Source: Talaromyces rugulosus (taxonomy: Eukaryota; Ascomycota; Eurotiomycetes; Eurotiales; Trichocomaceae). From it: a stretch of 64,000 nt of DNA. Shown here piece after piece: positions 10,300 through 21,766 of the stretch; positions within the stretch are counted from its first letter, which is position 1, and every line of letters begins with the position of its first letter. Under the pieces are notes generated by a model. That model did no database searches and had not been told where the DNA came from. It saw only the letters and a program-made list of their open reading frames with translations. Where the stretch lies: assembly GCF_013368755.1 (NCBI RefSeq), contig NC_049565.1, positions 1,860,001-1,924,000 on the forward strand. The letters run 5' to 3'. The position numbers and the translations under genes were made by a program.

Positions 10300-11508
10300 T
10301 CACGCGATACTACTGTCGGGTTCTGCGCGAGGCAAAATCCTTCAGTCCCTCTGTCACCAACTGGACTTCAACGTCTAACAAAAATGTGTTTGGCTGGAAT
10401 CGACGCAATTTTTGGGAATTTGTGGCGTTGTTGAACCTCATTTCGGTTGTCTTGCTTTGTGTTGCTAGTACTGCAACCCTTAAAGTCGCTGCTCCGACGC
10501 GCGCGTTTGGGCTTATTCTGCTTTTCAGAATCTGGCTACTTTATACTGGGGTGGGGATTCGTCAAATTAAAAGTCAGAAGAACCATCGCCTCCGTGGAGA
10601 CCAGCGAACATCTTGGCTTTTGATCCCAGCGACAAACTACCCAACGGGATGGTTAACTGCATGATGTCACGATTCCGCAATGATTGACATTTTTCCCTCG
10701 TCAACATCTAGTATGAGATGCAATCAGGCGCTTACTTCAGCTTAGCTGTATATGTGACATACCACGCACATCGAGAAAAAAGCCACACTCATTGAACAGG
10801 CACGGAGTGGACTTAAACATGGCAGTCTTCGACTATATTAGCGACAAGGATACCCCCAGACAAAGCAGTTCTGTTGAAACCAAACCCGCATACAGTGAGA
10901 TTGGATTGTTGAGTTTTCAATAGGGATCCCTCTATTATTCCTATAATGCCAGTGACTATTATTTTTGGTATATGTAAGGTATATTCAGACATTTGTACAT
11001 GTTGGCATATTGCTTAGTATATTAAGTGTCCAGTTCCAAGTTCAGTGTTCTTCAATATTATTGTACATGCAGTACAGGCAACGATAAAGAAGATGATCAA
11101 CTCTTTGTATGAACAAAGACATCAAATTTTGACAATGCTGCAATTTTCCTTTCAACTTTCTTGACATGTCATAATCTTGAAAGGCCTACAATTTTTTGAC
11201 CCACAGGTTTTGTTTGTCAGCTTTGTGCCGTTAAAGGATGTATTCGGCAACAACAATCACCTTGCAACCTACAAGATAACATCTAAATACTAGAAGCAGA
11301 AATACGTACAAAATGTTATTCTTTTTGCTTTTTTGTTTGGCCAACTGCCGCATAATTTTATCGTGATATTCCAGAGGTGTTAGTTTTAAAAACCCGTCTA
11401 TTCTCAGAGATATTGATAAATAACCACGCTCTGACTATTCGGACGGTTTGCTAAGATTAATTTTCTCCACACTATCTTCGAATATCAACCTTTCACATAT
11501 CTAGAAAT
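10300..11508. other. Intergenic region of about 1.2 kb
   Basis: The 3' flank of the bHLH gene is followed by AT-rich sequence. A frame at 10386-10664 encodes a hydrophobic stretch but starts at GTG, has no family signal and is not called. The last ~100 bp (TTTTCTCCAC to CACATATC) look like a leader for the next gene. No RNA gene or repeat is seen. Confidence 0.5.
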
Positions 11509-12345
11509 ATGGCTCCCCTTGCAAAAGCTACGGGGAAACCCCTTGTACAGGGACCCAAGGTACGTTATTACAGCATGCTACTCCTCGATACCCCCCCTTC
11601 GATTTGGCGTTTCCTTGTTGAAGAGAACGAAACTCAACAAAAACACTTACACCGCCGCTATTAAATCAAACATACATGAATGAGTTGCTGACGATTATTC
11701 CGATAGGTTAACAAGGGAGCTAATCCCAACGGCCCCATGTCCAAAAAGAACAGGTGGAAAACGGTGAAAGAGTTGAAGAATGAGAAGGAGACCAAATCCC
11801 AAGGCCCACATGAGGTGAAGAAAGTTATTCCTCCGAGGACGAAACTCCCTATGGTCGACCCTTCGGTACCGGGGGCGACGAGAAAGACCATAGTGCCTAT
11901 GGATCGCCCGGCTGTTTCGGGGACAGAGTCCAAAGATAGTATGAAGAAAGCAGTGGGACAGTTAAAGAATAAGAAGAAGAAGAAGAAGAAGAAGAAGACC
12001 AAGCAGCCGCAAGGCATACAAGAGGCGAAGGAGGTGATTCCTACGAAGACGACGAGAAAGACTTTAGTGCCTATGGTTCACCCGTCTGTCTCGGGGACGA
12101 CGAAATCGGGGAAGACGGAAAAGATCACAGAGCCTATCGCTCACCCAGCTGTGTCAGAGACAGTTAAACGCACACAACCCGGAAAGGATACCACTCCGCC
12201 GATCACTCTATGGACTGAATTGTTCAAGAGTAGCCGCGCTCCAAAGACGGTAGTTTTCCATCCAGAGGGGGGATTTTGTTACCCTCCTTTGAAAGGAGAG
12301 TACCCAGACGGAAAAGAGGTTGTGGAAGGGAAGTTGTCGAATTGA
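11509..12345 (+). CDS. Lysine-rich hypothetical protein with degenerate internal repeats
   Basis: Two exons, 11509-11559 and 11707-12345 (intron with GTACGT donor and GATAG acceptor), give 229 aa. I do not recognise a family. The protein is very basic and probably disordered. Four degenerate repeats share the core P(M/I)xxPxVxG(A/T)T(R)K: PMVDPSVPGATRKT, PMDRPAVSGTESK, PMVHPSVSGTTKSGK and PIAHPAVSETVKRT. A run of nine lysines from an (AAG)9 microsatellite sits between repeats 2 and 3. The C-terminal 45 residues (ITLWTELFKSSRAPKTVVFH then YPPLKGEYPDGK) are less repetitive and may be a short conserved module. The intron and coherent codon use support a real gene. Lysine-rich repeats suggest nucleic-acid binding or a nucleolar location, but that is speculation. 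Confidence 0.6.
11971..11997 (+). repeat. (AAG)9 microsatellite inside a coding exon
   Basis: Nine uninterrupted AAG units encode nine lysines in the hypothetical protein. Such tracts often vary in length between strains. Confidence 0.9.
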
Positions 12346-13104
12346 TTCTAATTGATATCTTCTTCAGTATCCTGTGATTAGGCCGAAGGAAACGGACAAG
12401 ATTCCTCGGACCTATCCTTGGGATAATGTATCTTATTCTTGAATAAACAGTTTCTGTATGGTCGGGTTAGATATTCTATTCCTCTTTAAAACATTGCATT
12501 CATACAAGTCTATTCTCAAAACCACTATTCTTAAGTTAAAACAAAATTACAATGTTCAGATAATGAAAGGGAGAATCTACCCAAAAATTCTATATAGAAA
12601 TAATAAATATAGCGTTTTAATTTACTTTGTTGGTTTCTTGTTTAGATCTCCAAGTGTAGTCGGATGCCGATGAGACGCGGGACAAGGAATTACCGAATTA
12701 GGAAAATACACCTTCCTTGTTAGAGAAAGGAGACGCCTTTAGTTATGACACTAACATATCGCAATACCTTTTTCTCGCCACAGTTTTAGTAAATATTCTA
12801 TGTCACGAGTTGTATTTAAGATAAACTTCTACTAGTATTGTCGACATACCGCTCGGGGAAGAGGTCAATAGGCCGAAACCCTATTAGATGGACGGGCTGG
12901 CCTACTCACCTAGGGCCAATATGTAATAGACCCGGTTTCGTCATTATTGATATTAGTTATTTTCATAAGTTGGAATATACAAGTCGGTGTTTGCTGAAAG
13001 GTCATTAATATGAGCGCATCCCCATTAGCAATTCTTTGAAACGGTTTTCTAGGCTGACTAGGCTCCATTGATACAGTGTCCATGCGTATTAATTGAACCC
13101 TTTT
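12346..13104. other. AT-rich intergenic region between convergent genes
   Basis: This is the shared 3' region of the lysine-rich gene (plus) and the Zn2Cys6 gene (minus). Only AT-rich shadow frames are present. No transposon ends were recognised. Confidence 0.5.
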
Positions 13105-15443
13105 TTATTCAGTCAACATATTAGGTGTTATATAGGTATATATTGAATCTGCATCATTCATAAAAGAATCCACTGAGTGCGGAAATCCGAGATTCAGGTT
13201 GGACTGGGCTAGGAAACTCTCCATTGTAGGTTCCAGAAATGCCATTTCAGTCGTATAGCTTGGGCCATCACCTGTCAGAGCCTGGATATTGTCAAACGAC
13301 ACCCCTGAATAGTTTTCAGTAGCGCCTGTATCGTTGACGGAACCTTGCAACAGTGACGAAGACAAGTACAGAGAGCTAGGTTGAGCTGGCCCATTTGGCT
13401 CGTCTTTACTATTACCAAAATGATGATCGAGACAAATCTTGATTTTCTCCAAGTGCGAATAAAATTCAGCGGCTGTTAGATTTCCATTTTCTTTCATTCC
13501 ATGAAGGAGTCGAAGCGCAGTTTCAAATGAGTCTTGATCAGAGGTACCCTCTTTCAGCATGAGACTGGATATTGCAAGGATCATGGCCGACGAAAATAGG
13601 TATTGGGCATGGAAATATCCAAACATAGGTAAGGATCCATGGATCCATTTCTCGAGAATGATGGAATGAGAATGTCGGGCGGCATGAATGCAGGCTTCGT
13701 TCAAGGTAAGAACGGCATGAGAAATAGAGTCGTGAGTTTTATGGTTATCTTGGGCCGGAGATGAGCCATGGTTGTTGAGTCTATCGAGACTGTGAAGTAA
13801 TGTCGGACGAGTAGTGAGAATGACACACTTGTTGGTTGTTAGTGGGGTTTCAGTCACTAATGTTGGAAACAAACGAATACACACTTGATTAAATGATAAA
13901 TGCAAAGATATAACGTGTCTTTTGTTTGATTCCGGGTCGGAATTCAACTTGAGATGCTCCGGCAAAGTCTGCACCCAGTTTTTCAAAGCTTTCAAAAGCC
14001 CCTGCACGCGCTGCAGGAATGTCTCACGATACTTCTTCCGGCTGTATAATTGCGTGATTATATCACCGGCTATTCTAGCGAGGGTTATATTCGCGATTAT
14101 AAAGCCGGTGTCGGTGAATTGTTCATTATAAATTCCAGTTAGCCCGGTATCTGATTCAGAGGGCATCCCGATATGAATGTCATCTTCTGAAATCTGCAAC
14201 GGCAAGCCCATCTTTGAACTCCACATGTGGTTGAAAATGTATATAGTCCACCAGAGACGTATCCGGTGTTCCATTTCTATAGGATCAATAAGTTGAGAGT
14301 CTGGTATGTTGTGGTTCAGCCCGATGATTAATCCGAGGCGCATTGCGTTTCCAGCCAGGACGCATGCCGAGTGACGTCGATTGAGAAAGTATGAAAACAA
14401 AGACTATTACTATTAGCAAGTTGGCTGATAATTTAGCAAAAGTGTCGACGAACCAACAAAAGAAGGGTTTCTAAATGCATCATGCTTGGCCGCTCCTGTA
14501 TAATCTGATTCAAGTCCAGTGCCTGGGCAAAATACATGGTGCCTGGAACCGACTCCGGAGACAGGCCTGGCCGAACAGAATACGCCTCCCCAAATGCAAA
14601 TAGTGCAAAGTACTTTGCCTTGTTTTGTGGACAATCAAAGCTTTCGGTCCGATAAATCTCTTCCAATTTATCCATTGTAGACTTATGCAAGAACATATGG
14701 TAGAGGCGACCCACATGAAGCGTAGTAATTTTTACCAACAGTCGAGCCTGCTGTAGGCTAGGCCATTGAACCTTTCCTTTCATGGCTGCGTATATTGATG
14801 CCTCATTGACATATTGCGTTCTTGGGATATGCGCGGTTGCACTTGGCCCAGTGAGAATCCTTCGAAACCGGGTGGCAAACGCCGTACACGCTGCTTCACC
14901 GACATAGATAGGTGGTGTAGATGGGTTATAAGGATGGAACCATGCCTTGTCACCTATGAAGTGGTGTTGAATGCTTGCATTGGTTTCGTCACTGTCATTG
15001 ACAGTCCCGGTCCGGTGAGAGACGGTATCGTCATCATCTTCGCCGTCAATGTTGTCTTCAACAGTAGTCGGAGAAACTGGCGGTTGTCCTTTAAAATAGC
15101 GCAATTCTTCTAGCAGTTGCTGCAGATAGCTGGAGGGGGGTTAGAAACATCCTCTACAGTGTGCAGTTTGAGTGCACCTACTTTTCGCTCACTTTGACTT
15201 TTCTGTCTCGAGCAGAGTATCGGCACTGATCTGAATGGCCAGCCTGGATACATTTGGAGCAGGGCTGCTCTCCAGAGCATTTTATTTTGTGGCTATGGCA
15301 CCGATGACATCTGTAAACCTCAAATTCAGCGGGGCCGTGGACGCGGAGATTGGCACAGAGTTGGCTCACGCGACAGACTTCTTGGGCCGTTTGACTGACT
15401 CGACGGGCGTCTCAGGGGGGTCAGATCGTCGTTTAGTAGACAT
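13105..15443 (-). CDS. Zn2Cys6 transcription factor with fungal_trans domain
   Basis: Five exons: 15443-15370, 15310-15182, 15129-14454, 14403-13885 and 13827-13105, giving 706 aa. The first splice creates the zinc cluster ACHRCHSHKIKC...CSKC...C at residues 26-54 (C26, C29, C36, C42, C45, C54). A basic KRPKK stretch lies just before it, and a leucine-rich linker NYLQQLLEELRYF follows, probably for dimerisation. The middle homology domain includes SLFSYFLNRRHSACVLAGNA, GLIIGLNHN, RLWWTIYIFN and LPLQISEDDI, typical of PF04082. The last intron (57 bp) is in frame and would read through; removing it joins LSFNQ to CVILTTRP as in relatives. It shares an upstream region with the AYR1-like reductase. 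Target genes are unknown. An 11-bp inverted repeat lies 55 bp upstream. Confidence 0.88.
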
Positions 15444-15497
15444 TTGGGGATGGGGGATTTAAAACGTGGTAAAATTGAGGACATGAAGCTTCACAGG

Positions 15498-15530
15498 TGC
15501 CGAGGCCGGTCGTTCGCAGCGGCCTCGGCA
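15498..15530. promoter_or_regulatory. Perfect 11-bp inverted repeat upstream of the Zn2Cys6 gene
   Basis: TGCCGAGGCCG and CGGCCTCGGCA flank an 11-nt spacer and pair perfectly. CGG/CCG half-sites in inverted array are the usual targets of Zn2Cys6 dimers. Its position 55-87 bp before the regulator's ATG suggests autoregulation or a shared operator with the divergent gene. This is inference. Confidence 0.45.
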
Positions 15531-15824
15531 AGTTTTCCGCGACGCCGAATCGGACAATCGCCGAGTAATTGACACATGCATAACTTTCATGACCTGTCTT
15601 TGTATGTGAATTGATATCTATTTATTTGGGATGTGATGGGAAAGCGTAGACTCCCGCATTGACTTAGAAATACCACCAAGATGTAGTGTGGAACCACTCA
15701 ATGGAATATCTTTGAGCATGAATCTCTCGAAGGCCATTTAAATTATTGTATACAAAGAATGGTTCAATAACACTTAAGCGCCTGAAGCTTAGCTTCAATG
15801 TTGTTGTTTATCTGATAAAGCGGC

Positions 15825-15840
15825 GCCCCGGCCGCGGGGC
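15825..15840. promoter_or_regulatory. GC-rich palindrome in the divergent promoter
   Basis: GCCCCG-GCCG-CGGGGC forms a perfect 6-bp-arm palindrome about 165 bp before the AYR1-like ATG. It may be a protein-binding site or a hairpin. There is no direct evidence of function. Confidence 0.35.
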
Positions 15841-16003
15841 TAATTTTAACATTGATTTAGTTCGCGTTCGCGGTACTTTTATCTAGTTAACTACTACATC
15901 GTCGCGACATACAATCTCCGCAAGAGACGATCAGCCAACTTCTACCGCTGCGAATATTCCGTTGAACAATAATATACAATAATATCTCTGAACCACGGCA
16001 ATA

Positions 16004-16964
16004 ATGGCACAGGAAACGTCCTTTGCCCTGGTTACAGGCTGCAGTAGTGGTATCGGAAAGGAACTAGCTATAGCTTTTGCAGCCAAAGGAGTCACCGTCC
16101 TCGCCACGGCCAGACGTACAGAGTCGCTAAAGGAATTGACAAGCCAGCACGAAAACATCGAGGCTTTTGCCCTCGACCTTGATGATCTCACGACCATCGA
16201 CAGCCTGAAAGAAGCCGTCACCAAGCGCACAGACGGCCGTCTGGATTTTCTGGTTAACAATGCCGGCACGCACTACGCATCTACGTCATTGGACTTGGAC
16301 ATCAACGAAGTCTCGAAGCTCTTTCAAGTCAATGTTTTTGCAGTCATGCGACTGTGTCAAGTCTTCGTTCCTCTACTTCGCAGCTCGCCTCGTGCGCGCA
16401 TCGTGCAGATCGGGAGCGTGACACGTAGTGTACCGGTTGTATGGCAGGGCGCCTACAACGCTTCAAAGGCCGCATTGAGCCAATTTTCGAAAACGATGCG
16501 TCTGGTAAGAGATATTTTTCTTTGGAATACAAAGTTGGACGCATTGCTCTAATACGCTTTTCAGGAATTGCAACCTTTCGGCATCGAGGTTATCGAGGTC
16601 GTTACCGGATTTGTCCGCAGCAATCTCCTCCATCAAGGCTTCATTGCTCCGAGCGACTCCCTGTACCTCCCAATCAAGAGTACCATGGAGGATGTCAAAA
16701 TCGGTGGCAATGAAAACGGTATGCCGCCAGAAGTGTTTGCGAAGTCTGTGGTAAATAAGGTGATGCGCCGTCGGACGAGCATGGAGATATGGCAAGGCAG
16801 GATGGCGTGGCCACTCCGCATTCTCACTAGTTATTTTCCTTTGTCGTTTTTGGTAAGTGATTTCTTCTTTCTATCCAGAAAAAAAAGGTCTGACTATTTG
16901 ACAGAATTGGGTCTTGTTCCGTAGATTCAAGCTTAGTCTGATAAATCCTTCGCGTGGACAGTGA
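16004..16964 (+). CDS. Short-chain dehydrogenase, AYR1-like (1-acyl-DHAP reductase group)
   Basis: Three exons, 16004-16504, 16565-16852 and 16905-16964, all phase 0, give 282 aa. The Rossmann glycine motif TGCSSGIG is at residues 11-18, NNAG at 85-88, and the catalytic Ser138, Tyr151 and Lys155 are in place (QIGSVT, YNASK). After the catalytic helix, PFGIEVIEVVTGFVRSNL is typical of the AYR1/classical-SDR group. A hydrophobic C-terminal stretch (WPLRILTSYFPLSFL) followed by a basic tail may tether it to lipid droplets or ER. Yeast Ayr1 reduces 1-acyl-dihydroxyacetone phosphate with NADPH in ether/phosphatidate synthesis and also acts on other ketones, so the true substrate is open. Its promoter is shared with the minus-strand Zn2Cys6 regulator, a possible controller. 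Confidence 0.85.
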
Positions 16965-17259
16965 ATGGGGGAGGTCTGGTGTTTTTGCTGGTCATATGGA
17001 GTTGATATTTAATTGAATTAAGACGCATGAAGAATGCCCACTTTATAGCTAATGCCTGCCTAGTGTCAACAAAAATCTAGAAGACGTGGATTGTCACTCG
17101 ATAACCAGATCTCAAAATATCTCTTCGACAAGCAGTAACTCTGTATCATGTGTTGTACATTCGCTAATAAAACATCAAAAGCGTAATTACACTGTCTATA
17201 ACATATAGGATATCATAAAAAATACAAAAGAAAAGATTTTGCGCTCTCCATGCAGACAA

Positions 17260-18269
17260 TCATGAGCGTCGGCTGTTGACTTGGTCAATGATATAGCCGA
17301 CCAACATCATGATCGGACCGCCACGTAGACGCCGACGGCGCGGCTTCTGTTCAGTAAGCGGCGTGGAAAACGTCGAATTGTAGTCTCCGGTGGCATATTG
17401 CTGGCCCATTTCAGTTTGACCGGGCGAGTGTCTGCCTGCTTCGGCCGCGTCGGTGGCCCCATAAACGGCCTTGTCCCTCACGCTCAGCGTCAGTCCGGTG
17501 ATGAGCATGATGTAGGTGATGAGGATCTCTTCAATGTTGACCATGACCAGCTGGATGGTGACGTTGCCGGTGATCATGTTGAAGCTGGAGTTGTGGCCGA
17601 GAGTGGAAATCATTGAGTATGCCAGTCGAATAAGCAGGATCGGGACACAGATCATAGCAGCCCACACCAGACGGTGTTCACCTTGCTCGATGCTGCTATA
17701 GCGAGCAAACATCATAAAAAGCACAACCAAGAGGCCGATCCAGGACAAAAGGTAGATGACAAGACCAACTTTTGTTTCCGTGTTGGTTATGCCCTTGGCT
17801 GGACTAGAGCCGCTGGTCGCGCCAACGATGCAGAGAATCGCAGCAAGAAGAGTCACAAGAGCGAGAACACGGAAGATGGCAGGTGAATATGCACGTCCTG
17901 ACTTTCTTTGGATGGAATCGTTTCTGTTGTTTTTCGCGTCGTTAGTGCCCACTACAGTGAAATCACAGACAGCCCAGGAAAATCTTACACTCGAGACAGG
18001 CTATAAGCCAGACCCAACGTGAGAGGCGACATTCCAACTGAGCTGCACACGGCCCATGCCGTGTACAAGCTGATGTTGTCCGGATTGCTCAGGGTGGCCA
18101 AGTAGCAGCTGTTTCCGATGATTCGAAGAAGCGAGAAGATGATGAAGAGGAGCCATCCGGAGCTGCGGTCAAAGCCATGACGCCAGGCCACCACGAGGGC
18201 CATTAACAGGGAAGGGAAGAAGGCAATCAACTCCAATATGGAGAGGCCATGTCGATAGTCTATGGACAT
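17260..18269 (-). CDS. DUF7702-type seven-helix membrane protein
   Basis: Two exons, 18269-17989 and 17923-17260, give 314 aa. I chose the acceptor at 17924 because a CTAAC branch lies just before it and the joined sequence SLSRVNDSIQRKSGR fits the loop seen in related fungal proteins; the earlier TAG would break phase. About seven hydrophobic segments are visible: ILELIAFFPSLLMALVV, WLLFIIFSLLRIIGN, TAWAVCSSVGMSPLTLGLAY, FRVLALVTLLAAILCIVG, VGLVIYLLSWIGLLVVLFMMF, MICVPILLIRLAY and IEEILITYIMLITGL. A Ser/Thr-rich cytosolic tail with an arginine run (RRRRLRGG) follows. The family is fungal, of unknown function, and resembles receptor-like seven-helix proteins. It diverges from the Zn2Cys6 gene at 19052. 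Confidence 0.75.
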
Positions 18270-19051
18270 TGTTGCGATGTGAAAATGGAATTGAGCCTTG
18301 TTGTGAGCCGTTTATTAGTTTATTGATAGTTAATTGATTGAGTAATTGATAGAGCGAGAAAACTGCAGAGACTTGTGGTATTTATCTTCATTTATCCTGG
18401 TTGATACTGTGCATCGGGCTATTCCCGATATGGTGAACTCTGCGATTTGGGGGCAGTGCCTAATGGCACCGCCTGAGGCAGCATGATTGATGACTGACAT
18501 CTCCAGGGATCAGCGCAAAGCTTAATGAGATTAAGCAAATTGATTATTAGTATTATGCAGAGTGCAACTTCTGTCAAGAGTAAAGGGTAAAGGTTGCGAT
18601 GCCAATCATGCCAGTCCGATTCAAGAGCACTAACTGGTTAGGGCTAGCGCAAGTAGGCAGCCACGCTAGAAGAAGTGGGCCAATAAGAAGAGCCGCACCC
18701 CACTTTACCTCGCACTGTATTCCGGATCGGGAAAGGATCGAGGCGCGTGGCTCGTCGTCCATCAACCCTCAGCCTCAAACTCCCCGACAAGATGGCCATT
18801 TCTTGGCCTCGCCGCTTCAACTACAGACGAGCTGGCGCATATTCTAGAAGCGGAATTTGATCTGGAACAGTCCTCGTTACGATTTCGAGCAACCCAGCCA
18901 CAACGTTAGCCTGTGGCTCTGCGGGCGTGTTGCATCATGCCACTGTAGCTCTTTGCATCTCCAGATAACTCCAGGCAACTCCTAAAAGGATAATGAACAT
19001 ATAGGGCTGTCAGAGTACCAGGCTTGGTCAAGAATTCTGCTTCCCCACAGT
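18270..19051. other. Divergent promoter region
   Basis: This 782-bp stretch holds the 5' regions of the DUF7702 gene and the second Zn2Cys6 gene. Frames at 18574-18847 show no domain and are not called. No repeat was recognised. Confidence 0.5.
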
Positions 19052-20893
19052 ATGGTTTATCGCGGAAAGCCCAGTGCTGGCTGTGGCGAGTGTCGCACGC
19101 GCAAAGTCAAGGTCAGTCTTCGCAGTCCCAAAAGGCTTGGCTCTTGCTCATTTAGGTAACCAGTGCGATCAAACACGACCTGCATGCAACCGCTGCATTA
19201 AAGCTAAACGGGCCTGTCCTGGCTACCGGGATCAACTGTCGCTCTTGTTCCGCGACGAGAGCCGGGCTGTCGCCCAAAAGGCGAAGTCGAATTCTTCCAA
19301 CTCCTCTTCTTCGAATTCCCCCTCACAAACAACGGCTAGCGACTCATTTCAATTTGCCGCCACCTTACAGGATGTTGGGTCCAAGACCCCGAGCACATGC
19401 TGGGAGATAGCTTCTTGCCAGGATGAAGTAGGACTGCAGCTACCTTTATACCCTCTCAAAGAATCCGAGAGGTTTCAAGCCACGTGTTTCTTTTTTAGCT
19501 CGTATTCATGGCTCTATTCCGGCCTCATGCAGGGACGGGATCCCTACGGGGAACTCTCACCATCCGCCCCCATGGGTGAGAAAGCCATGATGAATGCCAT
19601 GGTTTCGGCTGGCATGGCCAGTTTGTCGAACCTCCGGGGTTCGCAATCCATGCGGTTAACTGCGTGCCGTGAATACTCCAAGGCATTGAAGTGGACGAAC
19701 GCGGCTATTTCGGATCACAAGCAAGCAACTGAAGACACCACCCTCGCCGCCATTCTTTGTCTATCTTTATTCGAGGTCTGTACCTTCGCTTTCCTTCCGT
19801 ACGAATAGGAGCTGACACCCAACTTCTAGATCTTGACGTGTCAAACCCCACAGACCATCGGCGATTTTGTTGAGCACACCAAAGGTGCCATTGCTCTCCT
19901 CGAGCTTCGCGGAGAAACACAACTCAAGCAGGAAAATGCGGTCATGCTGTTCTACTCGCTTCGGAACCAAATTGTATGCTGCTAGGCCCTTATCATGTAT
20001 TAATATTCTAACCACCAAGGTAGATCGCCGCGTGTATAATGAGGAATGCTCCTGTCCCTGCTGGACTGATTGCGTTATCCGAAAAGGCCACCACGCTTCC
20101 GAATGCCTCAATCACATCTATTGTGTCGCACCGGCTTACGGTTTTAATGGCCAAGTTATGTGATATCCGTGTAATATTTGAGGAAATCAGACCGAGTGTT
20201 GACGCCGACCTTTTGTCAAATGCCTTTGCGCTCGATGCAGAACTCGAGGCATTTACGAATGAGTTCCCGATGTATTTCACATATGACAGAGTTAACATTC
20301 GACCCGGACAAACGTTCAAAGTATCCGATTCACGTCAACTACCCTGTATCGGAAATTACCGCCATAGCTATACAGCGTGGGCAGTTGCTAATCAGTGGAA
20401 TAACTATCGGTATTGTCGGATACTGCTCAACGAGCTGATTCTCGACCAGCTCATGCAGATGATTATCCACCCTGGGACAGTACCACCCTCTCCGGATTTC
20501 AAAGATCTGTGCCACCGCGTCTGTGGTGTGGTCCGGCAGCTAGCTCTCGATATTTGCGAGGGAGTTCCGTCTGTGTTGGAGCTCGGCCAGATTCGCAATG
20601 GACGCAATAGGTCTCTAATGGACGGATTAGCACTCTTGTTCCCTCTATACGTGGCCGCGACGGTGGATGGTCCTGGAACGCCGGTATGCGACTGGATCCG
20701 GGACTGCTTAACGACCATTGGCGTGTCGATGGGCATCGATCAGGCTCTGACTCTGGTGCAGATGCTGGAGAGAGAGCCTGTATTGACACGTGTTCTGGAA
20801 TATTTGCAAGAGCACGATGATAGCCCCGTCCAAGTCCCTATTGATGCCGAAATGCCTAATGATTTCAGTACATATAATACCCAATATTCATGA
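19052..20893 (+). CDS. Zn2Cys6 transcription factor (DUF3468-like middle region)
   Basis: Four exons, 19052-19111, 19164-19775, 19830-19973 and 20024-20893, all phase 0, give 561 aa. The 52-bp first intron sits inside the zinc cluster; removing it gives CGECRTRKVKCDQTRPAC then NRC...C at residues 11-38 (C11, C14, C21, C28, C31, C38) followed by PGYRDQLSLLFRDES. A Ser/Asn-rich linker follows, then a helical C-terminal domain (FFSSYSWLYSGL, AMVSAGMASLSNL, LAAILCLSLFEIL, HTKGAIALLELRG, LRNQIIAACIMRN) typical of fungal regulators with PF11951-like regions. The last intron has an excellent CTAAC branch site. It would act in the nucleus. No target cluster is evident in the window. Confidence 0.87.
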
Positions 20894-21766
20894 CCAACTG
20901 TTGTATTTTGTTTTGAGAGGTCAGATTTAGCAAGGAGGGTTGGTAGCGTTCCGAGGCATTTTTGTACGGGGCTTGACCCTCGCTATAGCCTCATTAGCCT
21001 CCTCTTGACCGATTTCGGAGTCAAGGCCGATTTTGGAATGCTTATAGATTTTCCTGTTTTGATCATGTCGCATCCGATGCTCACTTCACCCACACCCGGA
21101 CTAAACCAGGCGCACATAGCCTCAAAAACCAAGAAATGTGCAACCTTAAAAAATTCATTCGACACCCTTTATTATGAATGATGACCGAAAAATATCACAT
21201 TAACGCAGACAAGGCCGACTTGCTGGGCGAAGCGGCGGGTGCCTCAGGCTAACAACCCCACACTAACATAGCCCCTGCAAGGCTGACTTTGGGTCGTCAC
21301 AGCCTTGCAGAACACGCTGAGCCAATTAGCAGTCAAAGGGCTTGTAACAATCGATGCCTTTTTTTTTTGTTTACACAATCGGCCTCATATTCCTTTCTTC
21401 CTCAAGGCGTTTTTTCTTTATTTCGATGGAAATCTCCTGCCAAAGGCGGCATGGAAGAAGTATAAAAGAATGGATCGGTTCAATGTTGTTGCCGTCAACC
21501 ACAAAAACCGGCATAGCTGCTCTCAACAGTGACTGGTTTTATATCAAGAGCCCTTTCAAACAAAACCAGTGACTAATATCAATCGTTGTCATAATCGAGT
21601 CATTCTTGTTTGTGCACCTGACTCATTCTCGACCGCGGTCATTTCCTTCCCCGTTTGCTCACTTTCCCGCCCGACAAACGACCATCTTGACTTCACACAC
21701 TCCCATCGACTCTCCTCTATTCTTCACTAGATCAACAGTTTTCATCTCTATAAAGAAGCTGACACG
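20894..21766. other. Intergenic region and CT-rich leader of the vWA gene
   Basis: The first part is the 3' flank of the Zn2Cys6 gene, with no frame of interest. From about 21600 to the ATG at 21767 the sequence is strongly pyrimidine-rich, as in well-expressed fungal genes. The open frames in this leader are low-complexity shadows. Confidence 0.55.

Larger units (their letters stand above)
15444..16003. other. Divergent promoter region
   Basis: The 560 bp lie between two divergent starts (Zn2Cys6 regulator and AYR1-like reductase). They contain two GC-rich inverted repeats in otherwise AT-rich DNA, at 15498-15530 and 15825-15840. No open frame is credible. Confidence 0.55.

Noticed and set aside
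10386..10664. Hydrophobic 92-residue frame after the bHLH gene
   Set aside because: It starts at GTG, the ATG two bases upstream is in another frame that stops after 16 codons, and no family pattern is recognisable.
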